From positions 496,001-560,000 of the forward strand of contig CAXMMQ010000003.1 of NCBI GenBank assembly GCA_963693035.2: DNA of 64,000 nucleotides. Direction: 5' to 3'. The stretch comes from Lichenicoccus sp963693035. Its GTDB lineage: Bacteria > Pseudomonadota > Alphaproteobacteria > Acetobacterales > Acetobacteraceae. The notes under the pieces were generated by a model. The model saw nothing but the letters and a program-made list of their open reading frames with translations. It did no database searches and was not told the DNA's origin. Shown piece after piece: positions 52,615 through 62,636 of the stretch. A program made the position numbers and the translations under genes. Position 1 is the stretch's first letter; each line of letters begins with the position of its first letter.

Positions 52615-53958
52615 ATGAAGCAAGCTACCTTGGCATCGCTCGTCGTCGCACGGCGCAAAGGCTCGTTCCGGCATGCGTTGTATCTGGGCCTAGCCGCGTC
52701 CGGAACGATCGCAACGCCGGCATTCTCGCAGACCGCGGCCGCTCCGGCGACGACCGTCCCGAACCCGGCCTCCAGTCCCGCGACACCCGCCGCGGCTGCT
52801 CCGGCCCCCGCTCCGGCGCCACCGGCAAGCTGGGCCAGCACGATCACCTGGGGCCTGCAGGGAGACGGCGGCATCCAGGGCAACGGCGACCGCCCGGCCG
52901 ACGGCCTCAACTATGGCCGCCTGTTCGACGACAAGGCCAACACGGTGCTGCTCAACCAGATCCAGGCCACCGTGACCCGGCCGATCAATTCCAGCGCCAC
53001 CGGCTACGATTTCGGCTTCACCCTGCAGGGCACCTTCGGCACCGACGTGCGCTACCTGCACTATGACGGCGAGTTCAACGAGCTGACCACCAACAGCCGT
53101 TACCAGTTCACCGTGCTGCAGGCGAACGCGCTGATGCACGCGCCGTGGCTCACCGCGGGCGGCATCGACTTCAAGCTCGGCCAGTTCGTCACCCCGATCG
53201 GCTACGAAACGATCGATCCCAGCACCAACCCGTTCTATTCGCACTCCTACATCTTCAATTTCGGCCCGTTCCAGCATACCGGGCTGCTCGCCGAATGGCA
53301 CGTGAACCCGACGCTCGACATCTACGGCCAGGTCGATACCGGCGAAAGCACGACATTCGGTGGCGGCGACAACAACGGCGAGCCGGCCGGCCTGTTCGGC
53401 GTCGGGCTGAACAACCTGGTCGGCGGCAAGCTCACCCTGCTGGCGCTCACCCACCTCGGCCCGGAGAACCCGACCATCTCGGTGCCGAACGCCAACAGCG
53501 AGATGCGCTACGAGAGCGACTTCATCGCCACCTACAAGGCGACCGCCAACCTCACCCTGGTGACCGAGCTGAACTACCAGCACGACGACGCCTTCGGCGC
53601 CGACAGCTATGGCGCTGCACAGTACATCTCCTACACGCTGAGCCCGACCTGGACCGCGAACGGCCGTGCCGAGGTGTATCGCGACAATGCCGGGTTCTTC
53701 GTGTTCGCCTACCCGGGCGACCTCGATGCGATCCGTGCGCTCAAGGGCCTCTCGAACACGTCCTTCACCGCCGGGCGCGCCACCTACAGCGAGTTCACCG
53801 CGGGCCTGACCTACAAGCCGACGATCCCGCACGTGGCGCTCCTCGCCTTCCGGCCGGAGATCCGCTGGGACAAGACGTTCAGCGGCACCCCCGCCTACGA
53901 CGCCGGCACCCAGACCGGCAACTTCACCTTCGGAGGCGACGTCATCCTGGGCTTCTAA
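52615..53958 (+). CDS. Outer-membrane beta-barrel porin (OmpL-like/BBP2 type)
   Basis: A 447-residue outer-membrane protein. A signal peptide ends near TPAFSQT and is followed by an Ala/Pro-rich linker (about 42-70), then a barrel of alternating strands rich in Tyr, Phe and Gly, ending in a C-terminal Phe (FGGDVILGF) as barrel assembly needs. The segments KLGQFVTPIGYETIDPSTNPFYSHSYIFNFGPF and HTGLLAEWHVNPTLDIYG are characteristic of the putative beta-barrel porin-2 family. Substrate unknown. The 195-bp gap before it is AT-rich (for example the ATATAT run near 52433) and probably holds its promoter. Confidence 0.85.
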   Translation: MKQATLASLVVARRKGSFRHALYLGLAASGTIATPAFSQTAAAPATTVPNPASSPATPAAAAPAPAPAPPASWASTITWGLQGDGGIQGNGDRPADGLNYGRLFDDKANTVLLNQIQATVTRPINSSATGYDFGFTLQGTFGTDVRYLHYDGEFNELTTNSRYQFTVLQANALMHAPWLTAGGIDFKLGQFVTPIGYETIDPSTNPFYSHSYIFNFGPFQHTGLLAEWHVNPTLDIYGQVDTGESTTFGGGDNNGEPAGLFGVGLNNLVGGKLTLLALTHLGPENPTISVPNANSEMRYESDFIATYKATANLTLVTELNYQHDDAFGADSYGAAQYISYTLSPTWTANGRAEVYRDNAGFFVFAYPGDLDAIRALKGLSNTSFTAGRATYSEFTAGLTYKPTIPHVALLAFRPEIRWDKTFSGTPAYDAGTQTGNFTFGGDVILGF

Positions 53959-53966
53959 GCCGGTAA

Positions 53967-54008
53967 CCGCCCCTGCCTCCTTGCGGCTTCCGTACTGCTG
54001 AGGGGCGG
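53967..54008 (+). terminator. Possible terminator hairpin after the porin gene
   Basis: CCGCCCCT (53967) and AGGGGCGG (54001) form a perfect 8-bp stem with a 26-nt loop, starting 8 bases after the porin stop. The loop is long, so the call is weak. Confidence 0.35.
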
Positions 54009-54061
54009 GGTAGACTTAAGTCCGGGTTGGTGAGGCGCGGCGCCTTCACCGGACAGGATCG

Positions 54062-54692
54062 GGGCCGCCGACGCAGGCTGTGCCGGCGGCATCGGCCGGC
54101 TGCTGCGAAGCCACACGCTGCCGATCTTCGCCGGCTGCGTCACGCTGTTCCATGTAGCCAACGCTGCCATGCTGCCGCTCGCCGGCGAGGAGCTGGCGCA
54201 CAGGCACCCGAGGATCAGTTCGCTCTGCATGGCCGCCTGCATCGTCGCCGCCCAGATGGTGATGGTCCCGGTCGCCCTGCTCGCCGGCCGCCGCGCCGAC
54301 GCCTGGGGCCGCAAGCGCCTGTTCACGGCGGGCTTCGCCGCACTCGCGGTGCGCGGCCTGCTCTACACAGTGGTGCGGGACCTGCTCGGCATCGTCGCCA
54401 TCCAGTTGCTCGACGGCATCGGCGCCGGCCTGTTGGTGATGTTCTTCGTGGTGGTATCCGACATCACCAGCGGCAGCGGCCACACCAACCTCGCGATCGG
54501 CGCCACCTCGGCGGCCTGGAGCCTGGGGCGGCGTGCAGCAACACCGTGGCCGGCTTCGTCGCCCAGCATCTCGGCATGCAGGCGGCCCTTCTCGGCCTGT
54601 CATGCTGCGCGCTGCTGGCCCTCGTGCTGTTCCTGGTGCTGATGCCGGAGGCCGGTCAGGCGTGGTTTGCGCCGCGCGACACGCCTCACTAG
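54062..54692 (+). pseudogene. Broken MFS transporter (5'-truncated, frameshifted)
   Basis: The plus strand encodes only the C-terminal half of a major facilitator transporter. Readable segments are HTLPIFAGCVTLFHVANAAML, a loop with GRRADAWGRKRLFTAGFAALAVRGLLY, and LDGIGAGLLVMFFVVVSDITSG. Reading continues to GATSAAWSLG near 54527, where the frame shifts; the next frame then gives SNTVAGFVAQHLGMQAALLGLSCCALLALVLF to the stop at 54692. Adding one G to the GGGG run restores one frame. No N-terminal half or start codon exists upstream, so this is a gene remnant rather than just a sequencing slip. Confidence 0.75.
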
Positions 54693-54703
54693 AACCGGAC
54701 CCC

Positions 54704-57418
54704 ATGTCGCTCCCCTCGCCGGACGGCGCCTCGCCCGCCATGGCCCAGTGGTTCACGCTCAAGGCGGCGCATCCGGACGCGCTGCTGCTGTTCCGGATGG
54801 GCGACTTCTACGAGCTGTTCTTTGCCGATGCCGAGGCCGCGGCCGCCGCCCTCGACATCGCGCTGACCACGCGCGGCCAGCATGGCGGCGGACCGATCCC
54901 GATGTGCGGCGTGCCGGTCGCCGCCGCGAGCGCCTATGTCTCGCGCCTGATCCGGCGCGGCTTCAGGCTCGCCGTCGCCGAGCAGACCGAGAAGCCGCGC
55001 CTGGGGCAGAAGGGGCCGCTGGCGCGCGCCGTGGTGCGGCTGATCACCGCCGGCACGCTGACCGAGGACGACCTGCTCGAGGCCGGCCGGCCCAACCTGC
55101 TGCTGGCGCTGGCGGTAGCGCCCAATACCCGCCCCACCGGCGCGCGGCCCTGGCTTGGCGCCGCCTGGATAGACATCTCCACCGGCCTGTTCGAGACCGC
55201 CAGCATCGAACGCGCGGCACTCGGCGAGCTGCTCGGCCGGCTCGACCCGGCGGAGATCCTGGCCAGCCCCGATATCGCGCTGCACGACCACGAAACCCGG
55301 CGCGCGCCGCCCGCCTCCCCGCCACCGCCGCTGGCCGCGCGCAGCCGTCTCGCCGAGGCGTTCGGCGCGGCCAGCCTCGACGCCTTCGGTAGTTTCTCCG
55401 ACGCCGAGGCAATGGCGGCGGCGCTCGCGCTGGATTATGTGCGCCGGACGCAGGCCGGGTCGATGCCCCGGCTGTCGCGGCCGGCGCCGCAGGCCGACCG
55501 CGCGACGCTGGGGATGGATCCGGCCACCCGCGCCAGCCTTGACCTGCTGCGCGCGCGCGACGGCGGCCAGGCCCACACGCTGCTCGCGGCGGTGGACCAA
55601 ACGCTGACCGCGCCCGGCAGGCGGATGCTCGTGGGCTGGATCGCGGCGCCGCTGACCGATCCGGCCGGCATCGCCCGGCGCCAGCAGGGCTGGGCCTGGC
55701 TGGCGGCGGAGGCGGAGGTGGTCACGCGGCTGCGGGCGGCGCTCCGCGGCGTGCCGGACATCGCCCGCGCCCTCGGCCGCCTGTCCCTCGGCCGTGGCCA
55801 GCCGCGCGACCTCGCCGCACTGCGCGACGGCCTGTTCGGCGCGCACGAGGCGCTGGTCGCACTCGACGGTCCCGACCGGCCGGCCGGGGTCGCGCGCATC
55901 GCAGGCGCGCTCGACCAGGGCGGCGACCTGCGGGAGCTGCTGACCCGGTCGCTCGCGGCCGACCTGCCGTCACGCCTCGAGGATGGCGGCGCCATCGCGG
56001 CCGGACACGACGGCGAACTCGATGCCGAGCGCGCGCTGCGCGACGACAGCCGGCGGGTGATCGCCGGGCTGCAGAATGACTATGCGCAGCGCTACGGCGT
56101 CGCCAGCCTGAAGATCCGCCATCACAGCCAGCTCGGCTACGTGATCGAGGTGCCGGCCTCGGCAGCCGGGATCCTGTCGGCGCAGGCAGCCAGCCCCAGG
56201 GACGGCCTGGCGCTGCGCCAGGGCACCGCGAGCCTGGTGCGCTACAGCACCGACGAGCTCTCGGCTCTCGACCGCCGCATCGCCGAGGCCGCCGAGCGGG
56301 CGGCCCTGCGCGAATGCACGCTGTTCGACGGGCTGGTGCGCCAGGCGCTGGACGAAGCCGCCCTGCCGCCGATCGCCGACGCGCTGGCGCTGCTCGACGT
56401 GCTGCAATCCGCGGCCAGGCTGGCCGCCGTCGGCGACTGGTGCCGGGCGCAGGTCACCGACGACGATGCGTTCCGCCTGCAGGGGTGCCGGCATCCGGTG
56501 GTGCAGGCGGCGCTGCCGCGCTCGCAGCGCTTCACCCCCAACGACTGCGACCTGTCGCCCGCATGCCGGACCATGCTGCTGACCGGGCCGAACATGGCGG
56601 GAAAATCGACCTTCCTCCGCCAGACCGCGCTTGCCGTCATTCTCGCCCAGGCCGGGCTGCCGGTGCCGGCGGCGAGAGCCGAGCTTGGCGTGGTGGACCG
56701 GCTGTTCAGCCGGGTCGGCGCCTCGGACGACCTTGCGCACGGGCGCTCGACCTTCATGGTCGAGATGATCGAGACCGCCGCCATCCTCAACCTGGCGGGG
56801 CCCCGATCGCTGGTGGTGGTGGACGAGATCGGCCGTGGCACCGCGACGCTGGACGGGCTGGCGATCGCCTGGGCAGTGCTGGAGGCGCTGCATTCCGGCA
56901 CCCGCTGCCGCACCATCTTCGCCACCCACTTCCATGAGCTGGCGCAGCTCGCCGAGAGCCTGCCGCGTCTCGCGCCGCACACCATGAGCGTGCGCGAATG
57001 GAAGGGCCAGGTGGTGTTCCAGCACGAGGTGGTGCGGGGTGCCGCGCGGCGAAGCTGGGGGGTGCACGTGGCGCGCCTCGCCGGCGTGCCGGAGGCGGTG
57101 GTGGGACGGGCGGCCCGCCTGCTCGCGGACCTCGAACGCGAGCATTCCCGGCGTGCGGCGCCGTTGCCGTTGTTCGCGACAACCGGGGCGTCACCGGAGC
57201 CGCCCGGACCGGAGCGCATGCCGCCTGACGCCAGCGCGGCGCAGCGGGCAATGCACCTGTCCGCCGCATTGGTGGCGATCGATCCCGACAGCCTCACGCC
57301 GCGCGAGGCGCTCGAGGCACTGTACCGGCTGCGCGCGCAGGCCACCCAGTCCGATCCGGTTCATGCCGCACTGCATGATGATCCTGTCGCGCGAAGCGAG
57401 ACTGCGCTAGAACAGTGA
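54704..57418 (+). CDS. mutS: DNA mismatch repair protein MutS
   Basis: Recognises base mismatches and small loops and starts methyl-directed repair with MutL. The mismatch-contacting Phe-x-Glu is in RMGDFYELFF (Phe35, Glu37). The ATPase domain has Walker A TGPNMAGKST near 626-635, DE box VVVDEIGRGTATLDG and the GASDDLAHGRSTFMVEM signature segment. At 904 residues it is full length. Start at ATG 54704 (SLPSPDGASPAMAQW). Its stop overlaps the GTG of glnD, so the two are coupled. Confidence 0.97.
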   Translation: MSLPSPDGASPAMAQWFTLKAAHPDALLLFRMGDFYELFFADAEAAAAALDIALTTRGQHGGGPIPMCGVPVAAASAYVSRLIRRGFRLAVAEQTEKPRLGQKGPLARAVVRLITAGTLTEDDLLEAGRPNLLLALAVAPNTRPTGARPWLGAAWIDISTGLFETASIERAALGELLGRLDPAEILASPDIALHDHETRRAPPASPPPPLAARSRLAEAFGAASLDAFGSFSDAEAMAAALALDYVRRTQAGSMPRLSRPAPQADRATLGMDPATRASLDLLRARDGGQAHTLLAAVDQTLTAPGRRMLVGWIAAPLTDPAGIARRQQGWAWLAAEAEVVTRLRAALRGVPDIARALGRLSLGRGQPRDLAALRDGLFGAHEALVALDGPDRPAGVARIAGALDQGGDLRELLTRSLAADLPSRLEDGGAIAAGHDGELDAERALRDDSRRVIAGLQNDYAQRYGVASLKIRHHSQLGYVIEVPASAAGILSAQAASPRDGLALRQGTASLVRYSTDELSALDRRIAEAAERAALRECTLFDGLVRQALDEAALPPIADALALLDVLQSAARLAAVGDWCRAQVTDDDAFRLQGCRHPVVQAALPRSQRFTPNDCDLSPACRTMLLTGPNMAGKSTFLRQTALAVILAQAGLPVPAARAELGVVDRLFSRVGASDDLAHGRSTFMVEMIETAAILNLAGPRSLVVVDEIGRGTATLDGLAIAWAVLEALHSGTRCRTIFATHFHELAQLAESLPRLAPHTMSVREWKGQVVFQHEVVRGAARRSWGVHVARLAGVPEAVVGRAARLLADLEREHSRRAAPLPLFATTGASPEPPGPERMPPDASAAQRAMHLSAALVAIDPDSLTPREALEALYRLRAQATQSDPVHAALHDDPVARSETALEQ

Positions 57419-60400
57419 CAATGCCGACCTCATCCCCAAGCGCTCGGAGCGAGCCGGGCCGCTCCGACAGCCGGCGCGTCGACCCTCTGCATCCGGACCC
57501 GGATCCCGGGGACAGCGTGATTGGCGGCCTCCAGCCGGGACGAGCCGACATCGTGGCTCACAGCAAGGCACTTCGCGAGGCTCAGCAGGTTCTCTCCGCA
57601 GCACTCGCGCGTCCGGCCGATGCCACCGGTCCGGTGCCGCGCGAGGAGGCTGTCGGATTGTTCCGCCGGCACCTGTCGCGCATCCAGCAATCCGTCCGCG
57701 ACAGCTTCGAGAACCAGTCGCTGTCCGGCGTCGAGGCGGCGGTGCAGCTCTCCGCCCTGACCGACGGGCTGATCGCTGCGCTGTACGACTATACCCTGTC
57801 CCGCATCGCTCCGGCGGACGAGGCGGCGGGAGCGGCGGAGGCGCCGCACTTGATGAGCGTCGCCGCCACCGGAGGCTATGGCCGTGGCCTGCTGGCGCCG
57901 TTCAGCGACATCGACCTGCTGTTCCTGACCGAGGATGCGCCGTCGTCCGTCATCCTGGGGGCGATCGAGTTCATCCTGTATTTCCTCTGGGACCTCGGCC
58001 TCAAGGTCGGGCACGCGACCCGCTCGGTGAGCCAGTGCATCGAGGAAGCCGGCGACGACACCACGGTGCGCACCACGCTGCTCGACGCCAGACTGCTCAC
58101 CGGAGATACGAGCCTGTTCGCCATGTTCCAGGCCCGCTACATCGTGGCCTGCATGGAAGCGGGTCCGGCCGGCTTCATCGCCGACAAGCAGCGCGAGCGC
58201 AGCCTGCGGCACGAGCGCTACGGCGAAAGCCCGTTCCTGGTCGAGCCGAACATCAAGGAAGGCCGCGGCGGGCTGCGCGACATGCAGACGCTGTACTGGC
58301 TGTGTCGCTACGTGTTCGGCACCGGCGAGCCGCGGCAGCTCGTCAACATCGCGGCACATACCGGCCCGGCGGCGAGGGGCGCGTCCGGCGGCGGCCTGCT
58401 GACCGAACAGGAGGCCAAGCGCGCCCGCCGCTCCTGGGACTTCCTGTGGACGGTGCGCTTCCACCTGCACTACATCGCCGGCCGTGCCGAGGAGCGCCTC
58501 ACCTTCGACATGCAGCCGGTGGTCGGCGCCCGCATGGGCTACACGAGGCACGGCCGCCAGGTCGGCGTCGAGCGCTTCATGCGGCATTATTTCCTCACCG
58601 CGCGCGAGGTCATGCGCCTCACCCACGTGCTCGAGCCCGCGGTGCTGCGCCAGGCGCTGGGCACCCCGGCGCAGGCGGGCGAGACCGATCCGGTGATGCG
58701 CGCCGCCGGCTTCATGCTTTCGGACGGCCAGATCCTGCCGGCGCCGGAGACCGACTTCGACCGCGAGCCGATCCGCATGCTGCGGCTGCTGGCCCTCGCC
58801 CGTGAGCGCAACCTGCCGCTGCATCCGCTGGCGATGCACGAGCTGATCCGCTGCGAGCGCCGGGCGGCGGCACTGCGGGGCGATCCGGAAGCCTCCGCCC
58901 TGCTGCTGTCGCTGATCTGTGGCGAACGTTCCGCTCGTCGGGAAGCGGCACCGGTGCCCTCGACACGCGACCGCAAGTCGCCGGCGCCGGTGGAGACGCC
59001 GGCGCGTCCGCATGGCGCGCGCTGGCTGCATGTGCTCAACGAGACCGGGCTGCTCGGACGGCTGATCCCGCCCTGGTCGCGCATCGTCGGCCAGATGCAG
59101 TTCGACACCTACCATGTGTTCACCGTGGACGAGCACACCATCGAGGCGGTGCGTATCCTCGGCACGCTGGAAGCGGGTGCGCTCGCCAACGAGACGCCGG
59201 TCGCCAACGGCCTGGTCGAGGACCTGCAGTCGCGCCGGGCGCTGTACGTCGCCACGCTGCTGCACGACATCGCCAAGGGACGCGGCGGGGATCATTCCGA
59301 GCTCGGCTCCGAGCTGGCGCTGGAGATCTGCCCGCAGCTCGGGCTGTCCGCCGAGGAGACCGAGACCGTGTCGTGGCTGGTGCTGCACCACCTGCTGCTG
59401 AGCCAGACCGCGTTTAGGCGCGACATCGACGACCCGAAGACCATCCTCGACCTCGCCGACACCATCCAGTCGCCGGAGCGGCTCAAGCTGCTGCTGCTGC
59501 TGACCATCGTCGACATGCGGGCGGTGTCCGGCAAGGTTTGGAACGCCTGGAAGGCGGCGCTGCTGCGCGAACTCTACACGCGTGTCGCCGAAGTGCTGGC
59601 CGGCGGGCTCGCCACCACCGAGCGCGACATACGCGTGGCGCGTGCCAAGGACGAGGCGAGCGAACTGCTGCGCGACGAGGGCTTCTCGGAGCCGGAGATC
59701 GAACGCACGCTGGCGCTTGGCTATGGCGGCTACTGGCTTTCGTTCGACAGCGAGTCGCATGTGCGCCACGCCCGCATGATACGCAACTCCGAGCAGCGCG
59801 CGTCGGCGCTGACCGTCGAGACGCAGCCGCTGCCGGCGCGCGCGGTGACCGAGGTCACGGTATACACCCACGACCATGCCGGCCTGTTCTCGCATATCGC
59901 CGGCGCGCTCGCGGTCGCCGGCGCCTCGATCGTCGATGCGCGCATCCACACCATGACCAACGGCATGGCGCTCGACACGTTCTGGATCCAGGACGCCACC
60001 GACGGCACCTTCGATGCGCCGCACCGCCTCGCCCGGCTGTCCAGCCTGGTCGAGCAGGCGCTGGCCGGACGGCTCGACCTCACCGGCGAGATCGCCAAGG
60101 CGTCGCGCGGCGTGATGGCGCGGCGGATGCGGGCGATCCACGTGCCGCCGCGCGTGGTGATCGACAACCGGGCGTCCAACACCCACACGGTGATCGAGGT
60201 GAACGGCCGCGACCGCCCCGGCCTGCTGCACGACGTCACCAACGCGATGAGCCAGCAGGGCATGCAGATCGCGTCGGCCCACATCACCACCTACGGCGTG
60301 CGCGCGGTCGACGTGTTCTACGTGAAGGACGTGTTCGGGCTGAAGGTTTCAAACGAACGCAAGCTGCACGATTTGCGCGAGGCGCTGCTGCTGGTGCTGA

Positions 60401-60477
60401 CCCGCGCCGAGGAAGCGGTGGTGCTGCCGGCCTCGGGTGCCGTCCGGCGCAGCAAGAACGGGATCGAGGCGGCGTAA
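57415..60477 (+). CDS. glnD: [Protein-PII] uridylyltransferase / uridylyl-removing enzyme
   Basis: Senses glutamine and adds or removes UMP on PII proteins, so it sits at the head of nitrogen control. Domains in order: a variable N-terminus, nucleotidyltransferase with GGYGRGLLAPFSDIDLLFL near 152, a helical middle, an HD hydrolase with LLHDIAKGRGGDHSELG near 614, and two ACT domains beginning near 812 (VTVYTHDHAGLFSHIAGAL) and 925 (EVNGRDRPGLLHDVTNAM). At 1020 residues it is longer than the E. coli enzyme, mainly at the N-terminus. GTG 57415 overlaps the mutS stop; an ATG two codons later is an equal choice. Confidence 0.97.
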   Translation: MTMPTSSPSARSEPGRSDSRRVDPLHPDPDPGDSVIGGLQPGRADIVAHSKALREAQQVLSAALARPADATGPVPREEAVGLFRRHLSRIQQSVRDSFENQSLSGVEAAVQLSALTDGLIAALYDYTLSRIAPADEAAGAAEAPHLMSVAATGGYGRGLLAPFSDIDLLFLTEDAPSSVILGAIEFILYFLWDLGLKVGHATRSVSQCIEEAGDDTTVRTTLLDARLLTGDTSLFAMFQARYIVACMEAGPAGFIADKQRERSLRHERYGESPFLVEPNIKEGRGGLRDMQTLYWLCRYVFGTGEPRQLVNIAAHTGPAARGASGGGLLTEQEAKRARRSWDFLWTVRFHLHYIAGRAEERLTFDMQPVVGARMGYTRHGRQVGVERFMRHYFLTAREVMRLTHVLEPAVLRQALGTPAQAGETDPVMRAAGFMLSDGQILPAPETDFDREPIRMLRLLALARERNLPLHPLAMHELIRCERRAAALRGDPEASALLLSLICGERSARREAAPVPSTRDRKSPAPVETPARPHGARWLHVLNETGLLGRLIPPWSRIVGQMQFDTYHVFTVDEHTIEAVRILGTLEAGALANETPVANGLVEDLQSRRALYVATLLHDIAKGRGGDHSELGSELALEICPQLGLSAEETETVSWLVLHHLLLSQTAFRRDIDDPKTILDLADTIQSPERLKLLLLLTIVDMRAVSGKVWNAWKAALLRELYTRVAEVLAGGLATTERDIRVARAKDEASELLRDEGFSEPEIERTLALGYGGYWLSFDSESHVRHARMIRNSEQRASALTVETQPLPARAVTEVTVYTHDHAGLFSHIAGALAVAGASIVDARIHTMTNGMALDTFWIQDATDGTFDAPHRLARLSSLVEQALAGRLDLTGEIAKASRGVMARRMRAIHVPPRVVIDNRASNTHTVIEVNGRDRPGLLHDVTNAMSQQGMQIASAHITTYGVRAVDVFYVKDVFGLKVSNERKLHDLREALLLVLTRAEEAVVLPASGAVRRSKNGIEAA

Positions 60478-60526
60478 GGCATCGGCTCTGACCGTAACCC
60501 GCTGGGGTCGGGCCCCAGGCCCTCTA

Positions 60527-60549
60527 GGATCGCCCTTCTTTGGCGATCC
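60527..60549. terminator. Hairpin after glnD, next to the IS remnant
   Basis: A perfect 8-bp stem, GGATCGCC with GGCGATCC, around CTTCTTT. It begins 50 bases after the glnD stop and touches the left end of the decayed transposase. It could end the mutS-glnD transcript or be part of the IS boundary. Confidence 0.5.
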
Positions 60550-61200
60550 GGGGTCCGGCTTATAACGCTGACGGCGGCGGCGAGGCAGACGCTGCTGGCG
60601 AAGTTGGTTGCGAGCTTGTCGTAGCGGGCGGCGATCCTGCGGTAGTCCTTCAGCCGACAGAACATGCGCTCGATGGCGTTGGTGTCGTAGGCGCGATCCG
60701 CCATGACCAGGGCGTTGTGCGGCACTCCACGCAGCAGGCTCTCGGCCGCCCGGCAGTCAGCGACATGGCCTGCGGTGAGCAGAAGGCGACCAGGCGCCCG
60801 CCGCCATTGGCCAGGGCATGGATCTTGGTGGTGCGGCCACCGCGGCTGACCCCGATGGCCTGGACTGACGCCCGCTTTTCCTCCGGCGGCGCAGCGGTGA
60901 GCCTAGATATGGGTGCTGTCGAGGAGAAGCTCGGCAGGAGGGCCAGCTGCTGCCGCCAGCGTCTCGAACAGGCGCGCCATATTCCGGGCGGCGCCCCAGC
61001 GGACGAACCGGTTGTAGGGGGTCTTGCGTGGCCCGGAGATCGCCGGTGCATCGACCCGCCGAAAACCTGACTTCAGCACGTGCACGATGCCGCTGATCAC
61101 CCCTGCGGTCATCAACACGCGGCACGCCGCGCGACTTGCGCGGCAACAGAGGCGCCAGACGCTTCCACTGCCGCTCGCTCAGCCAGAACTTCGTCGCCAT
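60550..61200 (-). pseudogene. Decayed IS5-family transposase (multiple frameshifts, stop and deletion)
   Basis: A transposase can be followed only by changing frame. MATKFWLSERQWKRLAPLLPR starts at 61200. An extra G in the GGGG run near 61100-61103 shifts to VISGIVHVLKSGFRRVDAPA and LLLDSTHI, where TAG (60903-60905) replaces the usual Lys of DSTHIKAHR. Two further shifts lead through VSRGGRTTKIHAL and AGHVADCRAAESLLRGVPHNALVMADRAYD. It then jumps to NAIERMFCRLKDYRRIAARYDKLATNF, missing about 40 residues normally found there. The catalytic Glu region (ERMFCRLKD) remains but the gene cannot make a working enzyme. Clear terminal inverted repeats were not found. Confidence 0.85.
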
Positions 61201-61280
61201 CCGCACCTTCCCGAATGCAGGACGCGAATCACAGACTGCGCCTTGAGGGAAATCCGCTGATGGGTCCAAAGCCTTGGTCG

Positions 61281-62558
61281 TCAGGCTACTTCGTCGCCTT
61301 CCATGTGCGAACCCGGCAGATCGGCCGGCTGCCTTGCAGCAATCAGTCCCACCAGCAGCGAGCCTCCGATCACGCAGGCCTCCATGGAACGCGCGAGACC
61401 GATGACGCCGCCGCCCCAGGGGACCACGAAACCGCAGATCGCCTGGCCGCCGGCAGCGAACGCGTAACTGACGCCCATCCCCAGCGAGCGGTTCTGCGAC
61501 GCAAAGCGCTGCGCGAGATAATGCGGCACCAGGGCGAAGACGCTGTTGCCGAACATGCCCATGACGAAGGCTGCGCCGAGCAGCACCCACAGCGCCGTGC
61601 CGCTGGCGAACGGCACGATGGCCAGCACGGTGATCACGAGGTAGAGGAGCAGCGTCTTGCGTTCGCCGATGGCGGAGGCGGCCCAGCCGCAGAGCGGCTT
61701 GCCGAGCATCGAGCCGACGCAGTACGCGGCCACGGCTGGAAACACACCCTCCGGCGTAAAGCCATGCACGGTGCGCAGCAGGGTCGGATAGAAACTGTAG
61801 ATTGCGGCATTCTGGAATTGCAGGAAGGCCATGAAGGCTACCGCCTGCAACGCCGCCGGCGTCAGCCGGAACCAGATCGTCTTGCGCGACTGTTGTGAAA
61901 CCGGACCGGCTCTCGCCCGATCGCGGCGCAGCTTGAGCCAGACCGGGCTTTCCGGGACGCCGATCCGGATGAAGATCGCCAGCAATGCCGGCAGGATGCC
62001 GATGAAGAACAGGGCGCGCCAGCCATAGCGCGGCAGGATCACGGCCTGTGCCGCGGCGGCTGCGAAGAAGCCGACCTCGTAGCCGGCCATCATGATGGCC
62101 GACGCCAGCGGGCGGGCGCGCGCCGGGACGCTCTCCATCAGCAGGGTCGCAGACGCGGTCCATTCGCCGCCGAAGCCGATCCCAAACAGCAACTGGATCA
62201 CCACCATGGCGGCGTAGCTCCAGGCCAGGCCGGACAGGCCGGAGAAGACGGCAAACCAGATGATGCCGATCATGAAGGTGAGCTTGCGTCCGTATCTGTC
62301 GGCAAGCCATCCCCACCCGGTGTTGCCAAGAACCCGGCCGACGCTCTGCGCCGTGATGACCAGGCCCATGGCCGTCAGGCTGGCGCCGAGGGTCTTGCCG
62401 ATATCGGGAAGTGCCAGCAGCAGGACGACCTGGTCGAAGGCATCGAGGAACCAGCCGAGGAAGGCCGCCAGCGTGACCTGCCAGTATGGCCGCAGAAGCA
62501 CCAACGGGGATGGTTCTTCGTGCAAGGCCGCGGCCCCTGGTGGTATCCGCTGGCCCAT
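61281..62558 (-). CDS. MFS transporter, sialate/lactate-type (SHS-like) metabolite:H+ symporter
   Basis: A 425-residue 12-helix major facilitator. Features: GWFLDAFDQVVLLLALPDIGKTLGAS in helix 1 with the acidic DAFD, the A-motif GWLADRYGRKLTFMIG, the GIGFGGEWTASATLLMESVP signature shared with sialic-acid and lactate (JEN) permeases, and ESPVWLKLRRD before a central loop. Likely imports an organic acid with protons; the exact substrate is unknown. It lies 80 bases beyond the IS remnant and shows no damage. Confidence 0.85.
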   Translation of the reverse strand: MGQRIPPGAAALHEEPSPLVLLRPYWQVTLAAFLGWFLDAFDQVVLLLALPDIGKTLGASLTAMGLVITAQSVGRVLGNTGWGWLADRYGRKLTFMIGIIWFAVFSGLSGLAWSYAAMVVIQLLFGIGFGGEWTASATLLMESVPARARPLASAIMMAGYEVGFFAAAAAQAVILPRYGWRALFFIGILPALLAIFIRIGVPESPVWLKLRRDRARAGPVSQQSRKTIWFRLTPAALQAVAFMAFLQFQNAAIYSFYPTLLRTVHGFTPEGVFPAVAAYCVGSMLGKPLCGWAASAIGERKTLLLYLVITVLAIVPFASGTALWVLLGAAFVMGMFGNSVFALVPHYLAQRFASQNRSLGMGVSYAFAAGGQAICGFVVPWGGGVIGLARSMEACVIGGSLLVGLIAARQPADLPGSHMEGDEVA

Positions 62559-62636
62559 CCGGTTCGCTCCCCGTCCTGTCCGGCCGCACAGCCTGCAGCC
62601 AGCCGGGGTTTTCCGACAGTCGCCGCAGCCTGTCGA

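Noticed and set aside
57430..60282. 950-codon minus-strand open frame over glnD
   Set aside because: Full antisense of a highly conserved enzyme; low-complexity composition and no start signals or motifs.
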